The translations under genes were made by a program, and so were the position numbers. A stretch of DNA of 64,000 nucleotides from Dimorphilus gyrociliatus (Eukaryota > Annelida > Polychaeta > Dinophilidae). Below, piece by piece: positions 41,701 to 51,984 of the stretch (position 1 is the stretch's first letter; each line of letters opens with the position of its first letter). The notes under the pieces were generated by a model. It did not search any database. It was not told the origin of the DNA and worked only from the letters and a program-made list of their open reading frames with translations. The stretch covers positions 1-64,000 of the forward strand of contig CAJFCJ010000054.1 of the NCBI GenBank assembly GCA_904063045.1, written 5' to 3'.

Positions 41701-43213
41701 TCTCACAGTAGTCTGCAAGAAATGCTATTATATTATAAATCTTTGGATTCTTAGTTCTATTGATGATTTCGTAAATATTTTCCATTTCCATTATATTATC
41801 GCTCTCCTTTGCTTTCTTCATATTTTCAACTTGTGTTTCTAAATGTTTTGCTGCAAAATACTCTTTGAACAAGTTGCAATGAAATTTCAAATTAGGCTCA
41901 GAGTGAGTGTCATCAACTTTTGTAAATAGAACATTTGAATAGCATTTCGCTATTTCCTCTATTTTGTCAAACTCTTGAATTGGGCTACCATCTTCTTGTA
42001 TGATGTTGTTGAAACAAAATTGAAAGAAATTCTTTTGAACATCTTTCTCTTCAAAGTGCTGGCCATATTTGCATATTGGATCCAACATAGAATATGGAGT
42101 CTTCTTGTTAAACAGGTCCTTGTTTTCTAACCAAAGGCTCGAGATTATCATAGCAATCTTTGGAGTTTCACTCAATTGCCTTAATTTCGAGTTGAAGTCC
42201 CATAATTGTTTACTTTGCTGTTTCACCATTTTTGTGTATAATGCTTGAATTTGTTGATCATTAAATTTTAACAGTTGAAATACACCAGCAGCATTTATTC
42301 TTAAATCATTGTTTTGTAAACTTTCCACCCAGATAATCATTCTTATTGGATATTTTTCTTGCAATAAAAGTGTTGATATCCACTGCTTTTTCAAAAAACA
42401 TTCCTTACCTAAATCTATCAAGAGAGTTGTCTTTGAATTATCATCTTTCAACAATGCCTCTACAGTATCTTCTCTGATGTAGTCAAATATTTGGCTGTTG
42501 AAATTTTGCTTTTTCACCACTGCAGATAGACTGTTGGCTTCCTCATCTATTCGACTAACATTTATAGAGAGCAGCAGTTGGTGTTTTAACTGATAAGCTG
42601 CCTCCTTGTTGTTGGACCAGTTGTAGATGATTTGTTGACTTTGAAGAGTCTTACCTGCTCCAGGACATCCCACAAATATCCATTTCTTTTCTTTTATTTT
42701 TTTTTCAAATATTTCTTGAAAAACCTCTTCTTCCTCAAGTTCAACTGTTGTTTCTTCATTTTCAACATTTTCCTTAGTCTGTGACAGTTTTAATGGAACT
42801 CTAAAACTATCTAATTTTTGTCTATTATTTTGTCTCAATGGAAGGATTGGAACATTTGAAAGTTCTTCTTTTCGCCTCATTTTGACAAGTTTTATCAAAT
42901 TTTCCCAAACTTCAACTTTCTTTTCGTCGGTAAAGTTTTGAGCCAACTGTTGTGATTGTTTATTGTCCATTTCACTGAACAGTCCCGTCAGGGAGAATTC
43001 ATTGTTGAAAATATCATTAATAGTTGCATCTATTATTTTTGCTTTGTCATTGCTTTCTTCATAGCTTTGCTTATTGTCTTGACCTTGTTCACAGTTGTAG
43101 ATGCCTTCCTGTACAAGAAAGTCGGTAGCGAAAAAAAAATTGTTTTTATTATCAAGTAATTTTTGCAACTTTGTTTCATGTTTGGTCAATAGTAGTCTTC
43201 TAACAGCATCCAT
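35753..43213 (-). CDS. tandem-NACHT NLR (CARD-like, NACHT, LRRs, NACHT, LRRs)
   Basis: A single uninterrupted frame of 2,486 codons with a good start context (AAAACCATGG). Residues 1-100 resemble a CARD-type death fold (MDAVRRLLLTKHETKLQKLL, FLVQEGIYN, KIIDATINDIF). NACHT 1: Walker A GCPGAGKT (182-189), a Walker B-like TTLLIDLG (262-269), and an FHCNLFKEYFAAKHL block (about 445-458) typical of the end of the NACHT module. LRRs of ribonuclease-inhibitor type run from about 560 to 1,800 (LENLDLSGNVINEEV, LRYLDMSSNENLLE). A Lys/Glu repeat segment lies at about 1,640-1,745. NACHT 2: GSAQIGKT at about 1,929-1,936 and ILIDDDEE at about 2,008. LRRs return from about 2,370 (LKVFDISFNRIGNE). NLRs are cytosolic sensors that oligomerise through NACHT after ligand sensing by LRRs; CARDs recruit partners. 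Two NACHTs in one chain are unusual. It has no intron, unlike its neighbours. Confidence 0.88.
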   Translation of the reverse strand: MDAVRRLLLTKHETKLQKLLDNKNNFFFATDFLVQEGIYNCEQGQDNKQSYEESNDKAKIIDATINDIFNNEFSLTGLFSEMDNKQSQQLAQNFTDEKKVEVWENLIKLVKMRRKEELSNVPILPLRQNNRQKLDSFRVPLKLSQTKENVENEETTVELEEEEVFQEIFEKKIKEKKWIFVGCPGAGKTLQSQQIIYNWSNNKEAAYQLKHQLLLSINVSRIDEEANSLSAVVKKQNFNSQIFDYIREDTVEALLKDDNSKTTLLIDLGKECFLKKQWISTLLLQEKYPIRMIIWVESLQNNDLRINAAGVFQLLKFNDQQIQALYTKMVKQQSKQLWDFNSKLRQLSETPKIAMIISSLWLENKDLFNKKTPYSMLDPICKYGQHFEEKDVQKNFFQFCFNNIIQEDGSPIQEFDKIEEIAKCYSNVLFTKVDDTHSEPNLKFHCNLFKEYFAAKHLETQVENMKKAKESDNIMEMENIYEIINRTKNPKIYNIIAFLADYCEKTYNKMILEPCFKDKVLKDKDLQELIIGNDSHQTVRVKKETLNEYTIGIIFKRFQEEIEELELSECTFRDDSDKICFFERISNCKKLKCLIFEEEEIRLNDLEMNFDKLLKSVLNMKKLKKLILKSTTTPINTREYDIEATASDPFYEDKDSATLRITLSNLDKKYGLGLVISIKENEIVGVEYFSIGMNDEITTGFVEMITNIHTLESITLNNKILKSEFCKQFFHQLESLENLKNTFIINCQLDEIDEDFFKQCSKHFCNYYSMFHEQKSNDSIQDDLPSNYRAFLNTNQSLLPSNRNKSNTNNKALNEISIVIEDESPRILLNSDVQNEMFQIIPLKDEKHNKFIEEAIRSDFIMFAEIPFFYGASTEEKKKFFLNFSQFSNEKKKTMNLNKEDKEENEKVDNCRLFMSYVMKSNAIQRVSMTNFNIFGFLEEFEKFMNISFQKLKYFHLENIEIDNRISSIFSSCLFSLKGLQSIKLKDVKFIDKAMLIFWQGLNSMKSGIKEFSVENCYLDKESCFLLSQIIKNFKQLEYLHLSQIICLDSEFNHIFKKVNKKLKSVNLSKCNLNRVYQYENLIILLKNLKNLSQIDISHNTQFYGMFREVIESLENSSSKLKSINLSRCKLNENSLKVVSKFLKKCSQLENLDLSGNVINEEVCSDLFTALSTNKIMKILKINDCKLKIGKSNKLKEFLAECKCLEIFWIHNNVEIREERMAEIFEALSQSSSKSTILKLNFSNCNLSQKSLKAFWDLFKSLPNAQSINLSRNENIGKHLNIFYSSVQSNQSNLLYLDISSCKIRDLNTVDDENTKEYLLQDLTATNFYHLEGGLFSTKFQNKDLNYFRSILLEKMSVQTLEQNLVSRKYQCNDVIKLKESLLKDIKSEQPDDFNNLSHFKKCILNESLFKDEAVREFRNLLFQDLRNWALKNLHNFFMAFRRLKYLNLSNNEPPMLEIIPAIIKSCAPFLHFLILRSCKLSYREHGQNLSHLLIYCRSLRYLDMSSNENLLEISNDDDQENDIQIISKLKLASPTLQSLKFNLCNFNEQNGKELAELLKVCPNLSEIDIGGNPAITNSLGEIFDSLRKSSNLKVFNINKCPITKHCLDSLSKLFDHCHYLEEIYITFGERQDNSRPTARTTKDKEREKGEEDIEKEMEKEFMEKEIEKEKKEKEKEDTEKELEKEEKEDMEKEIEKEKKEKEKEDTEKELEKEEKEDMEKEREKKEKENKNKNKNKKRLLSDIFKHLKNSSLTLRVFHLSGSIIKEDIDNIVNFLVKCRNLSNVTLEINEESRLLILKKITDIISSNSVYHSKFFPWLNKAKSNMSNIVKKARLNNDNGQNPSLTRIWQNFVNLTANCHKNYLDGVKFLPNIDLKTVAQPEYTKFFNQLYMPLLLKQIKPFQKTTSNLADVMFLESISNSAVNNFIIGSAQIGKTTLFNRILYLWSKEEKLQNLLVLRLMLSEIKSPISLVDCLFDSNYKHLRNGINRIKENLNMLLEYYPKKLLILIDDDEEHSNYPDSNLSRILREEMAWKIRKLIFIRNLRQPSIPIDYIFTIKGINPKHNMNSLKDIYCSYSGSNTFSAIKYNYSMLMTSLKGFKEFCTHPLCFLLVFLTLSEKYNQHDPALQNAIQQFIKILNEKKRSHFQWENNNNNTNDVLVQYYTNLTSMKLDSLLSTGIIRYNPQAIFPLIHGWNKLFILPAIENYYLRKFFVSRSLDPSGVPLFKALSEGKFLGSTLSLNIRNAGDMSLFLYLCKKSVHQFNKIVIKYKGDKRIFLALQKRHKQDIKVLAIVNLCASEVFCPAKNNSTVFGHLKNVIEKSLLQFPSNSNLLLKEMVMNFTYMDLNSYNLKSFFTDTTSTFIYCTEILLSDASLNEITCKHLQTFLSMQFSLKVFDISFNRIGNECLQRFFQSLSPSAPILECIFIQSIAIDNNIVKAFIDFLNQLQNLLKVDISNNDLTKEYKQQMINFAIEKKRKGGRKVSLDL
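37985..38290 (-). repeat. in-frame tandem repeat coding Lys/Glu-rich segment
   Basis: CTCCTT/CTTCTC-type repeats (plus strand) with a longer unit of about 93 bp duplicated almost exactly (38048-38140 and 38141-38230 area). They encode runs such as KEKEDTEKELEKEEKED, probably a long charged helix. The number of units can change without breaking the frame because each is a multiple of three. Confidence 0.8.
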
Positions 43214-43481
43214 GGTTTTTTTTCTCTGCTAGCTTTTTGCTTTCTCTTTTCCCTGTGAAAACATGTGAAAGAAAAAGCTATGAATGGCCTAAATAAAAAA
43301 AGCCAACCATTGACAACAAATTGTGTTTATTTGCTAAGTGAAAAGAAGCGCCTATGTGCTTTCAGTCTTATCCAAGTTGTCTAGATTAAATAGAAAAACG
43401 AAAGTAGAAAATAGCTACTTATATTTTCATTCTTATATTGACTTTTAAGATTAGGCTTGGGTTTGTAAAGGGTTTGTTTGT
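43214..43481. repeat. 5' flank of NLR 1, arm of inverted duplication
   Basis: It matches 63084-63458 in reverse orientation at about 97-99 percent by eye, apart from a 115-bp insertion in the other arm. With the coding part it forms an inverted repeat of at least 0.8 kb within this window, continuing off the right edge. Confidence 0.92.
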
Positions 43482-44421
43482 AAAGAGTAATTTTCTCAAT
43501 AACTCATCAAAGTACTCAAACAAATGGAATCTTTAAAACTAACATTGCAATAACTATCTTGTTCTTTTGTTTCACTCTGTCTTTTAACTAGTTTATTGAA
43601 CTATTATTATAGGCGTAGGTATAGCAACCATTTGAAAACTGTAATATGACACAACTAACTGTAATGTGTAATGATTGCAAAAATTGCGAAAATCAAGACA
43701 TTTATTACGTTCTAAACGTAGTTTTGAGTGACTTTGTCTGGTAGATGCGAATACACAATATTTGTAAATCCATCTAAAATTTATTGACAGCAGCTAAAAA
43801 TGGCCATTTTTAACAATTGTTCTGAAACAGCACTAAAAAGAATTTACAATATAGGTGGAGTGATGCAATTTTTCTCATCTTCTTCACTTGAACTTTAGAG
43901 GGCAGACTAAAATTTCAAATAAGTTTAGTATGTCAGATTCTTTTATAAGATGTAACAATTTTTGTAATATTCATTTCAAACATTGAATATGGTGAAGTTG
44001 GAACTGGTCCAAAAGTTAAAAATAGAAATTTTTTACCTTTCAATATTTTTAACAGGTTGATAGTTCCATAATTAATACTAAATTCATCATGTTTTGTTGT
44101 AAGAATTGTTTGTGTACAATTATAAATGTAAATATAAAGTAGTGAGTATGCTAAAATTCATCTTTGTCCGGATTATGGACTGCAGTACCATCTTTATATT
44201 CAAGCGGTATCCATTCTAGGATTGTGTGTTTGTGTAGGTATGTTCTTTTCAGTTCTAATTGTAACAGTGGAAACCAGTTTTCCCATTCCTTAAAATAGTA
44301 TGATGTATCAAGTAAGCAGAATGCTGTTCATTCATTTGGAAACCACTCGTTCAAACTAGTATTCAATGGAATCAATATTTTTACCAAAAGGGCGTTTTTT
44401 AAACAATTGAAATGGACTGTT
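43482..44421. other. spacer between NLR 1 and the CUB gene
   Basis: The two genes diverge from here. No exon or repeat was recognised. Confidence 0.4.
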
Positions 44422-44429
44422 TATAAAAG
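44422..44429 (+). promoter_or_regulatory. TATA box of the CUB gene
   Basis: TATAAAAG, 77 bp before the ATG at 44499. Confidence 0.5.
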
Positions 44430-44498
44430 GTTTTTCATATGAATTCTGTTTGAAAAGATAGTCTTTTGGAGACATTCTCATTTCAACTTACGAAACTT

Positions 44499-47400
44499 AT
44501 GATGAAGGCAACTTTTCTAATTTTAAACGTTTGCTTCATTTTACTTTCTAAGGTAGATTGAATATTATCATATATTAGTAAAAAAAAACAGCCTAAAACC
44601 TCAATATTTAACATGATATTTCTAAAAAAATTTCCTATATTTCAGCCTAATCGTTTAAACGGAAATTTTAGCAAAAAAACTGATAATTCCACAAAGTGCA
44701 TCTTGAAAAGTTTTCAAACAATCCAAAGGACGATAACGAAAAATGTTGACGATTTATTTGGTGAGATTCTCTCTTTATAAATAGTTCGAGTAAAAAATAC
44801 TTTTTTTAAAAATCTAGGAATGTTAATAAATCACCAAGCTTCTCCAACAAGTAATTCTTTTCAATATATTCAATCAAAACGAAAACTTAATTATTAATAT
44901 ACTCTTCATAATTTAGAAATGGTATATTGTTACAAACAGCAGACGATAAATCAAGATTTCAGCAATTTTAACACTAAATTCGTTATCTCTGCAAACAATA
45001 GAAATATTCGAGGATTGTATGAATGTACAATAATTTTAAATATTGATAGAACTTTGAATTCAGTTTGTTGTTTTATAGTTTAATTCACTTTTATGAGATA
45101 AAGACTCTCTCTCTCTCTCTCTCTCTTTCAATTTAGATCATAGAATTACAATTTGAAAATATGAATTTTCAAAATACATCAACATGTAGCAGCGATAGAT
45201 TGACATTTACGGACGATAGTAATTCCATTACATTCTGTCAATATAGATTACTGAATGGTAAGTTTCTTAAAAAGTAGCGATACCATCTCATTTATCCGTT
45301 TAAAAAATAGATATGGACGATAATCAGAGGTCAATAACAACAAATTTATTCTATATTGAGAAACCAATGCTGAATCAAAATTATCAAATAAAGCCAAAAG
45401 GGTCATTGGTTATTCGATACATCACTGACGGAGAATCTACTCAGTCGGAATTCTCTCTAATAGCTAACTTCAAAAATCCAACATTTCAGTGTGAAAAGCC
45501 AACTGAAAGTTCGGATAAAATTCAGAGAATAGAATGCAAGGATCACTCAAGAGATACATTCAATTTTGACTGTTCCGGTAGAGTACTTTTTATATCGACT
45601 AATAATACATACGCTTCCGGAGAAGACTGTACAGTAATTGTAAATACTTTATGCGGACAAATTGGGGTAAACAACATTTTAAATTGGTTTATAAATAAAT
45701 GAATTTAAAGTTTTTCCATTTGTTAATTTAGACATTTTTCTTTGAGTTTGAATCTTTCGATGTAGAAAAGCAGAATCTTTGCGAATATGATAAATTATAT
45801 ATTGCAAGCGAAAATGTAAATCGCACTTTCTGTGGAAGAGGCGGAAGAGGTAAAAACTTTCATATTCTTAAGACTATTGATATGAGCTAATGTATTGCCA
45901 GGGGATATTTCTGTTAGAGAAGATGATCGAATAATCCATCGCTCAGTTCAGCTCCATAAAGCTTATTCAATAAAAACTGTCAAGTCTGTTACTGTAAACT
46001 TTGTTACTGATGCAAGTGTTGTAAAGAGAGGATTTGTTATGAAAGCATGGTTTGATTGCGATAAGACAGAAGAGGACGAAATAGTAACTACCACTCCTAG
46101 AATGCCAAACACTACATCAGCAAATCGGGAAGATTCTCAACTACTGTATTGTCAGAATGGATCAAAAGAGACTATCACATTGGGTTGCAATAATAGAAAT
46201 TATACATTATCATCGAATGGTTCTTACAGATCATACGAGTCTTGTAACTATCATTTCATACTTGAAAATGGTTTAAAAGGGGTTAGTAGGTCAAAAGTTT
46301 ATTATTAATAAAATCATTTTCACATTATCATTTAGAGATTATCATTGGAATTTAAATCATTTCAAGTCGAACGTAGCATTGATTGTCTTTATGATTACAT
46401 TGGTTTTAGACAAGACAATAAGGAAATCCGTGTTTGTGGTTATGGGCAAAATGGTTAAGAAATTTCACATATAAAACAGTAGATTAAAATAATTATCTTT
46501 CTTCATTTTACAATTAATCAACAGATTCTTACAATAACCAAACAAGATTGTCCTCACCAGCAATACGTAACGGAGTGTATCTCAATACGAAGTACTATTT
46601 AGATATTGATGAATCACTAGATATATACTTTCGAAGTGATGGAAATTATGAATTCAGTGGCTTTGAAATTGGAATGAATTTTGATTGTAGTTATGAAATA
46701 AACTCAACTTTAAGACCGGAAATAAAATCCAGTATAATGAAGACATGTTACAATTGAATATTTCTGTACATTTTAAATATTTTACAGAGAAGGTAACCTG
46801 TCATACTGAAAATTCAACTTACCTGAATGTTGAGAACGGATTCGATGAATATATAATTACATCACCCAATAATCCATCATACTATAAATCCTATGATTAT
46901 AGTTGTTCAATTTATTTTTATAATTCTTTTTGTCAACATTCAAGCAGATCCAATTCAAAAAATTGGTGTACAGTCTACATTATATTTGACGAGTTAATCT
47001 TTAAAAACACGAAATGTGCCTCTAATAGATTAATCATTTCAAATAGATTTTCAAAAGTTACATATTGTTCTGCAGGTGTTTTTTTATTTTTACAAATTAG
47101 TAATCTATGCCAAAAAGTAATTGTATAATTATTCAATCAGACAATTCAAGTACAAATAATTCTTTGGGCGATATAAAACTGTTTGAAAATGAGGATATTA
47201 TGATAAATAAGATATACGAAATTAAATATTCCTACTCTATCAATATCGATATTTTTCTAACATCTTTTCCGTTTGCTAAACGTTTTAAATTACGAATTTT
47301 GAGAAATCTTGATAATATACCTGGATTTGGAAATATAGCTAAAGCTATTGGAGAAAGAACAACCATCTCTCCTTGGATTGGGACAAACGAAACAACAATG

Positions 47401-48048
47401 AATTATACGTTGGAAAAAACTGAATCAACCCAAAACAATGACAGTAATGTTGTTTTATATAAATCTATAATGATGTAATTGAATTATCTTCTATTTAAAA
47501 AGCTGTAGTAGAGTGCAATGGAATAATCTACTTGAATAGATCAGACATATGTAACAAGACAATATCGATTGTCCCAATAATGAATTTTACATCCAATCGT
47601 CGAAATTACTACAGTTGTGACGTTAGGTTTTATACACGACAGACAACTCCACAAGTACATTACTTAGCTAGTCTAAAAGTTTATAAATCTACTAAAATAC
47701 TATCATCTCTTTTGAACAGGAAGCTTTTATAGAATTTACTGAACTTCCGGTTAATTTAGCTAATAGTCAAACTCCTACTATTACACTTAATGACAACTTG
47801 AATAGAATAACTTATTATAAAATTGGTAAATATGTTATTTAAATTTAATTATAAATATTTTATGGTGAAAATTTCTGGTAAAAGGTACTCAACGGAATTC
47901 TCTTTCTCGTATCTCTATGAATGAAAATATCATATATAAGAACATGAGATATAAACTGAACTTTAGGAAATGGTTCGGTTTGAACTACGGAATCTATGGC
48001 AAAATGAATGAACAACATTTTCGACTCGAAGTTAAATACAGATGCTAA
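44499..48048 (+). CDS. secreted multi-CUB protein, about 15 exons
   Basis: Exons: 44499-44552, 44646-44760, 44818-44850, 44917-45062, 45137-45257, 45311-45666, 45732-45849, 45902-46281, 46336-46453, 46525-46731, 46788-47075, 47141-47443, 47503-47678, about 47719-47825, 47885-48048; about 890 residues. The signal peptide is MMKATFLILNVCFILLS. Four to five CUB-like modules follow, each split by introns at the same place: an exon ending before a beta strand such as FFFEFESFDVEKQNLCEYD or LSLEFKSFQVERSIDCLYD, then a Cys-containing FCG-like turn. Many Asn-X-Ser/Thr sites are present; no transmembrane segment. CUB proteins act outside the cell in adhesion, development or defence. The last module needs either a frameshift near 47760 (GCTTAATAG) or an alternative acceptor at 47758, so its end is uncertain. 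Confidence 0.75.
45106..45126. repeat. CT microsatellite in a CUB-gene intron
   Basis: About ten CT units just before the acceptor at 45136, acting as the polypyrimidine tract. Confidence 0.8.
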
Positions 48049-48239
48049 AAATTTAATCCAATTATGCACAATTAGTTTTTTAATAACATAGATTATTTTG
48101 AATAAATGATTAACATTCAAGAAGCAATTGGCTCTCTCTCTTTAGTTCATCTAAAAGGGTTAGATAAATGAATTGGTGTTGAGAATTGATGGTAAAATAT
48201 AGAATATCTCATTCTTGGCTTTAATGAAATGAGAATTTC

Positions 48240-48410
48240 AAATTTATTCCTCAAATTTGAATTGTGGACCATCGGGATCCTTAATGTTATCCTAAAGTCT
48301 TTTCACTATGATTTTTCCATGTCCTGAAGTCGTCAGGGTCACTCAGTGAGAATCTAGCCTTGTTGGTGAAAATTACTTTAGATCAGTTGTTATTGTTTGA
48401 ATTTCCTAAA
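48240..48410 (-). pseudogene. Tc1/mariner scrap
   Basis: Minus strand reads LIKVIFTNKARFSLSDPDD and then FRTWKNHSEK, the strand that normally carries the first catalytic Asp (FSDE) of Tc1 transposases, here TNK. A remnant only. Confidence 0.5.
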
Positions 48411-49012
48411 GAATATGATGAAATTTAGAGGTTAGATGAAATGTTTGTTAATTTACCCTTAATACTTGTTTATATGCTTTCTTCTTTTATCTGTCGAATC
48501 TCAACTAGACAGTTCACACAAATGACTACCTATACCCTGGTGTGCTTTATTCTATAAAGATAAGTAGTATCTTTCGCTGTGCTGATTGAACTGATAGACA
48601 TGTTGGATTTGTCCTAAAAAAAATTTTTGTTTTTGTGAACATTGACATCCATGAACTATTAACCTTTTAAAATATATATATTTTTATAATTGATTTTATA
48701 TATTGATGGATAAGGAGATAATTATTTTTGAATTTGAAAGAACAATGCTAATACATTACAATATTACTCCAAAAAAGGCAAATAAGAGACTGGAAAATTG
48801 AATTTAGCATGACATTCAAAAGTGTCATTCAATTTAAAAAAAGTTTTAGAGTCTTAATAAAACGATTAGAGTATTTTTTTAAGAATTGGAAAATTTTTCT
48901 AATGAAAAACCCTCTCTACAAGAAAAAAGAAAAGAATTCATCTCTATCTGATACATATTAAATAGTAAAAAACAAAAAAAAACTCTTTTTGTCAAAGATC
49001 TTTTATTTTTAT
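48411..49012. other. intergenic
   Basis: AT-rich, with no gene seen. It contains the 3' flank of the PLAC8 gene (minus strand AATAAA-like at about 49008). Confidence 0.35.
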
Positions 49013-49523
49013 TTAAATTTGTCTTTGAATTTCTTTTACAATTATAACACCTGTAGATTTATGTCTACTTTCCCATTCGTTATTTATTTGACAAAGTGTA
49101 CAGCATGGGCAAAAGTGAGCTGTACAGCAATCGCCACATAAACTTCCAGGAATATTGTATTTTCCTCGAATGTAGGATCTCATAGCTGATATTGTTGGTG
49201 GAAGAGAGGAAATACAACATAATGCACCCTCATTGATTTTACATGTAACATATATTGAAAAACATGGACAGCAGAATGCTCCAGCCAAGCCTAATTGAAA
49301 ATATAAAAAAAAAGTCTATTATTTTTCATAGTAAGTTTTAAATGTCAAAAATGTTTACATCCAGGAACATTATCGAAACAACTGCATAAACCATTAATCC
49401 AACTTTCTTGAACAATATAGTCTCTATTTCCTGTCTGTAAAATGTAATAAAATTTTTAAAAATTTAATTTTTAATATTATTTATGCATTTAAAGAAAAAA
49501 AATTTAAAGTAATTTACTTCCAT
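49013..49523 (-). CDS. PLAC8-family Cys-rich membrane protein
   Basis: Exons on the minus strand: 49523-49518 (only ATG GAA), 49434-49359, 49290-49013; phases agree and give 119 residues. The PLAC8 pattern is complete: ESWINGLCSCFDNVPGC, then FCCPCFSIYVTCKINEG, a Cys-containing hydrophobic segment, MRSYIRGKYNIPGSLCGDCC, and FCPCCTLCQINNEWE. Length is normal for cornifelin/PLAC8 (about 110-130). The family is membrane-associated and linked to cell size, metal resistance or epithelial functions depending on lineage. A two-codon first exon is notable; if wrong, translation would begin at the M in exon 3. Confidence 0.85.
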
Positions 49524-51120
49524 TGTCCAATAAATTTAGTTTTGAGAGACTGTTTTCCTTTTTCAACTTTAAAAATAACTGAAAATGGAAAGTAGAAAAT
49601 AGGATCAGGCTTATCTTAAATCTATATCTTTTAGATAATAAAGTTTATCTTGAAATTTTCTCCTTGAAATCTACCTTTACAATCAGTAGAAGAGTTTTAT
49701 TTAGTGAGAACCAAATACATTTTTAAGAAGAGCTAGTAACTCCTCCAATTACATTACAATAAAAGTACAGATAGATAAGCATCAATATTATTGATTGTAA
49801 AATTTATCTTTAATTCTATTCTTTCAATCAGTTAAGGTATTTATCTATTGATATAATTATTTCGATAGTATTCATTATCTCCAAGTGTAGATTTTCCATT
49901 TATGGGATGGTTTTACTGCATGTTAAAACAATTGGAAAATGTTACCTCTGAACAGAAAATATATTGTCCATTTTTGCTTTTGAAATGCATTTAACATATC
50001 TTGTTTCAGTTTTAGAGTTAGTTTTATATCTTTTACAATTTGACAGAAAAAGGATACAAGCACCATCTAGTGTCTTATTGTAAATTCCTCTTGCTCTTTC
50101 AAATAATCTTTGATTGCAATTTAAAGATTTAGTTTTGCTAAATGTTTTTTAAAAAAGATTATATCTTAAAATGCAGGTGTGAAACATTATGATTGCAAGA
50201 ATAACTAATGAATCCAGAGCCAGAAGTGACTAGTAAAAGTTATTGACTATCAGATAAAAACACAAAAAAATATTATAAAATGGTCAAAGTTTAAAAAAGG
50301 TTTATAAAACTTCCAGTTTTTAAAATAATTTTTAATCTTCTATATCTGGCTTCTTTACTTAAAATATAATTATTTTTAGAGATGAGCGATAATGTAAAAA
50401 TACAGAAAATAAGTATTTTTAAACTATTGACAAATGTTAATAATGAAAAAGAGAAAAATTGAATAGAACCATCCATCTTTTCTGTGATTTCCTAAATGAA
50501 TATAAAAAACAGAATGACAATCCTGAGTAGTAATTCTTAATATAAAAATAATATAGACCTATATTTTAATAATGGAGTCAAAAAATATGAGATAAATAAA
50601 GTCTACAAAGTGTAAAAATGGCTAAATAGAAAGTATTAATGATAAAAAGATTGAAATTGATGTTAAAATTGCAACTTGAATTTTGGAAAGATTTTGAAAT
50701 TTTAAACCTTAATTCAATACTTTTTTTTCCTACGCCAGAAGAAGTAGGCTAAAATTTGATAAAACAATTGAAAATGTTGTTGAAATATCAGAAAAATGGC
50801 ACAAATTTCTATTCCTCCATTCAAAATCATTTTCAATATAGATATTTAAAAACCTGATATCTTGAATGGAAATGATTGAGAAATAGATTGAAAATAATAG
50901 ATTTGTTAATGTTAGCGTCATGTTAAACAATTAAGATGGTCTAGTGAAATTTCTTAAAATTGTTATTAAACACAAGACATTCAGCAGAAAGGAAGAGAAT
51001 GAAAATGTATATATAGAAACTGGTAGCCAAAAATCTCCTTTATTTAAAGAAATAAAAAGTTGATAGTAGTGTTGTACAAATTTGGTTATATTTAACATGC
51101 TTGAACTCTATTATTTTATG
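49524..51120. other. intergenic, 1.6 kb
   Basis: AT-rich; short frames on the minus strand at 50291 and 50730 encode hydrophobic, low-complexity peptides without splice context and are not supported. Confidence 0.4.
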
Positions 51121-51199
51121 CAACATATACATGTACATCTTAAAACCTAGGCAAGAAAATGCTATAACATTGGCCGAACATAAGTCTGATTAGTCAGCT

Positions 51200-51690
51200 T
51201 GAAGGCTCATCTTTAATTACCAATAAAGGTTTGGCCAAGTTATAATTTAATTAACTTGCCTAGGGTGTGGCCAAGTTATAATTCAATTAACCTTCCTAAA
51301 TGTTCAACCTTTTAACATCCTCTTACTAAACATAAATATGAACTACACATTTCAGCAACTGTAAAGTGATGATTGGATGTCAGAGGCAAACCTCAAAGTA
51401 TATAAATCATTACTATTCTCATTCTGCATGCAGCTTCCATCTGGACCCAAGGACCTGGGAAGATAAGCTGGAAACAACCTCCACTGGAACCATGCATCTA
51501 CTCCTCAACATTGGAAGACAGTTTGGTAATTTGTCAACCTGCTATTACAAACTATCTACTCTGCTATTGAACTCTCATATTGTTACTTGCTTAAGTATTA
51601 TTATTGCAAATAAACCATTTTAATTTTAAACACTTGTTTAAAAGGTTCGAGTAGAACCAGTATTGTTATAACTTGCAAGAGCAGTACAGT
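51200..51690 (+). repeat. LTR-C copy
   Basis: CCTCAAAGTATATAAATC (TATA box), GGAAACAACCTCCACTGG and the end GAGTAGAACCAGTATTGTTA, TAACTTGCA match 9230-9440 and 21692-21725. An internal near-duplication (GGCCAAGTTATAATTTAATT at 51232 and GGCCAAGTTATAATTCAATT at 51271) lies at its start. Exact borders unresolved. Confidence 0.55.
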
Positions 51691-51984
51691 GTCACCTTTT
51701 AAAGGAACAGATTATATTAAATCACCACATGACATAGATTCATCTCTCTTTGTTTTACAAAATATCATTTTCAGTTTTTCAACAGAATGCCAGTATTTCT
51801 CAGATAAGATATGTGAAAATCACTCTTGACCAGTCCAGATTTTCAGCAATTGTTTTGAGGCAGTATTCTTTTCTTCTTGCTCAATCCTTAGGTGTAAGAT
51901 TAACTCTTTGTCTTATCCTTTTATATTTATAATTTTGAATTCAAATAAGCCAAATGGTGTAATGAAAGCAGGTTTCTCCTTATT

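Noticed and set aside
42956-43159. ORF on the strand opposite the start of NLR 1, with an identical partner at 63513-63716
   Set aside because: It recurs only because the NLR start is duplicated; it has no start or splice context and is antisense to a strong coding frame.
35753-43213. NLR as a processed retrogene because it lacks introns
   Set aside because: No poly(A) tract at the 3' end and no flanking target duplication was seen, and the 5' non-coding flank is duplicated with the gene; intron loss or an originally intronless gene is equally possible.
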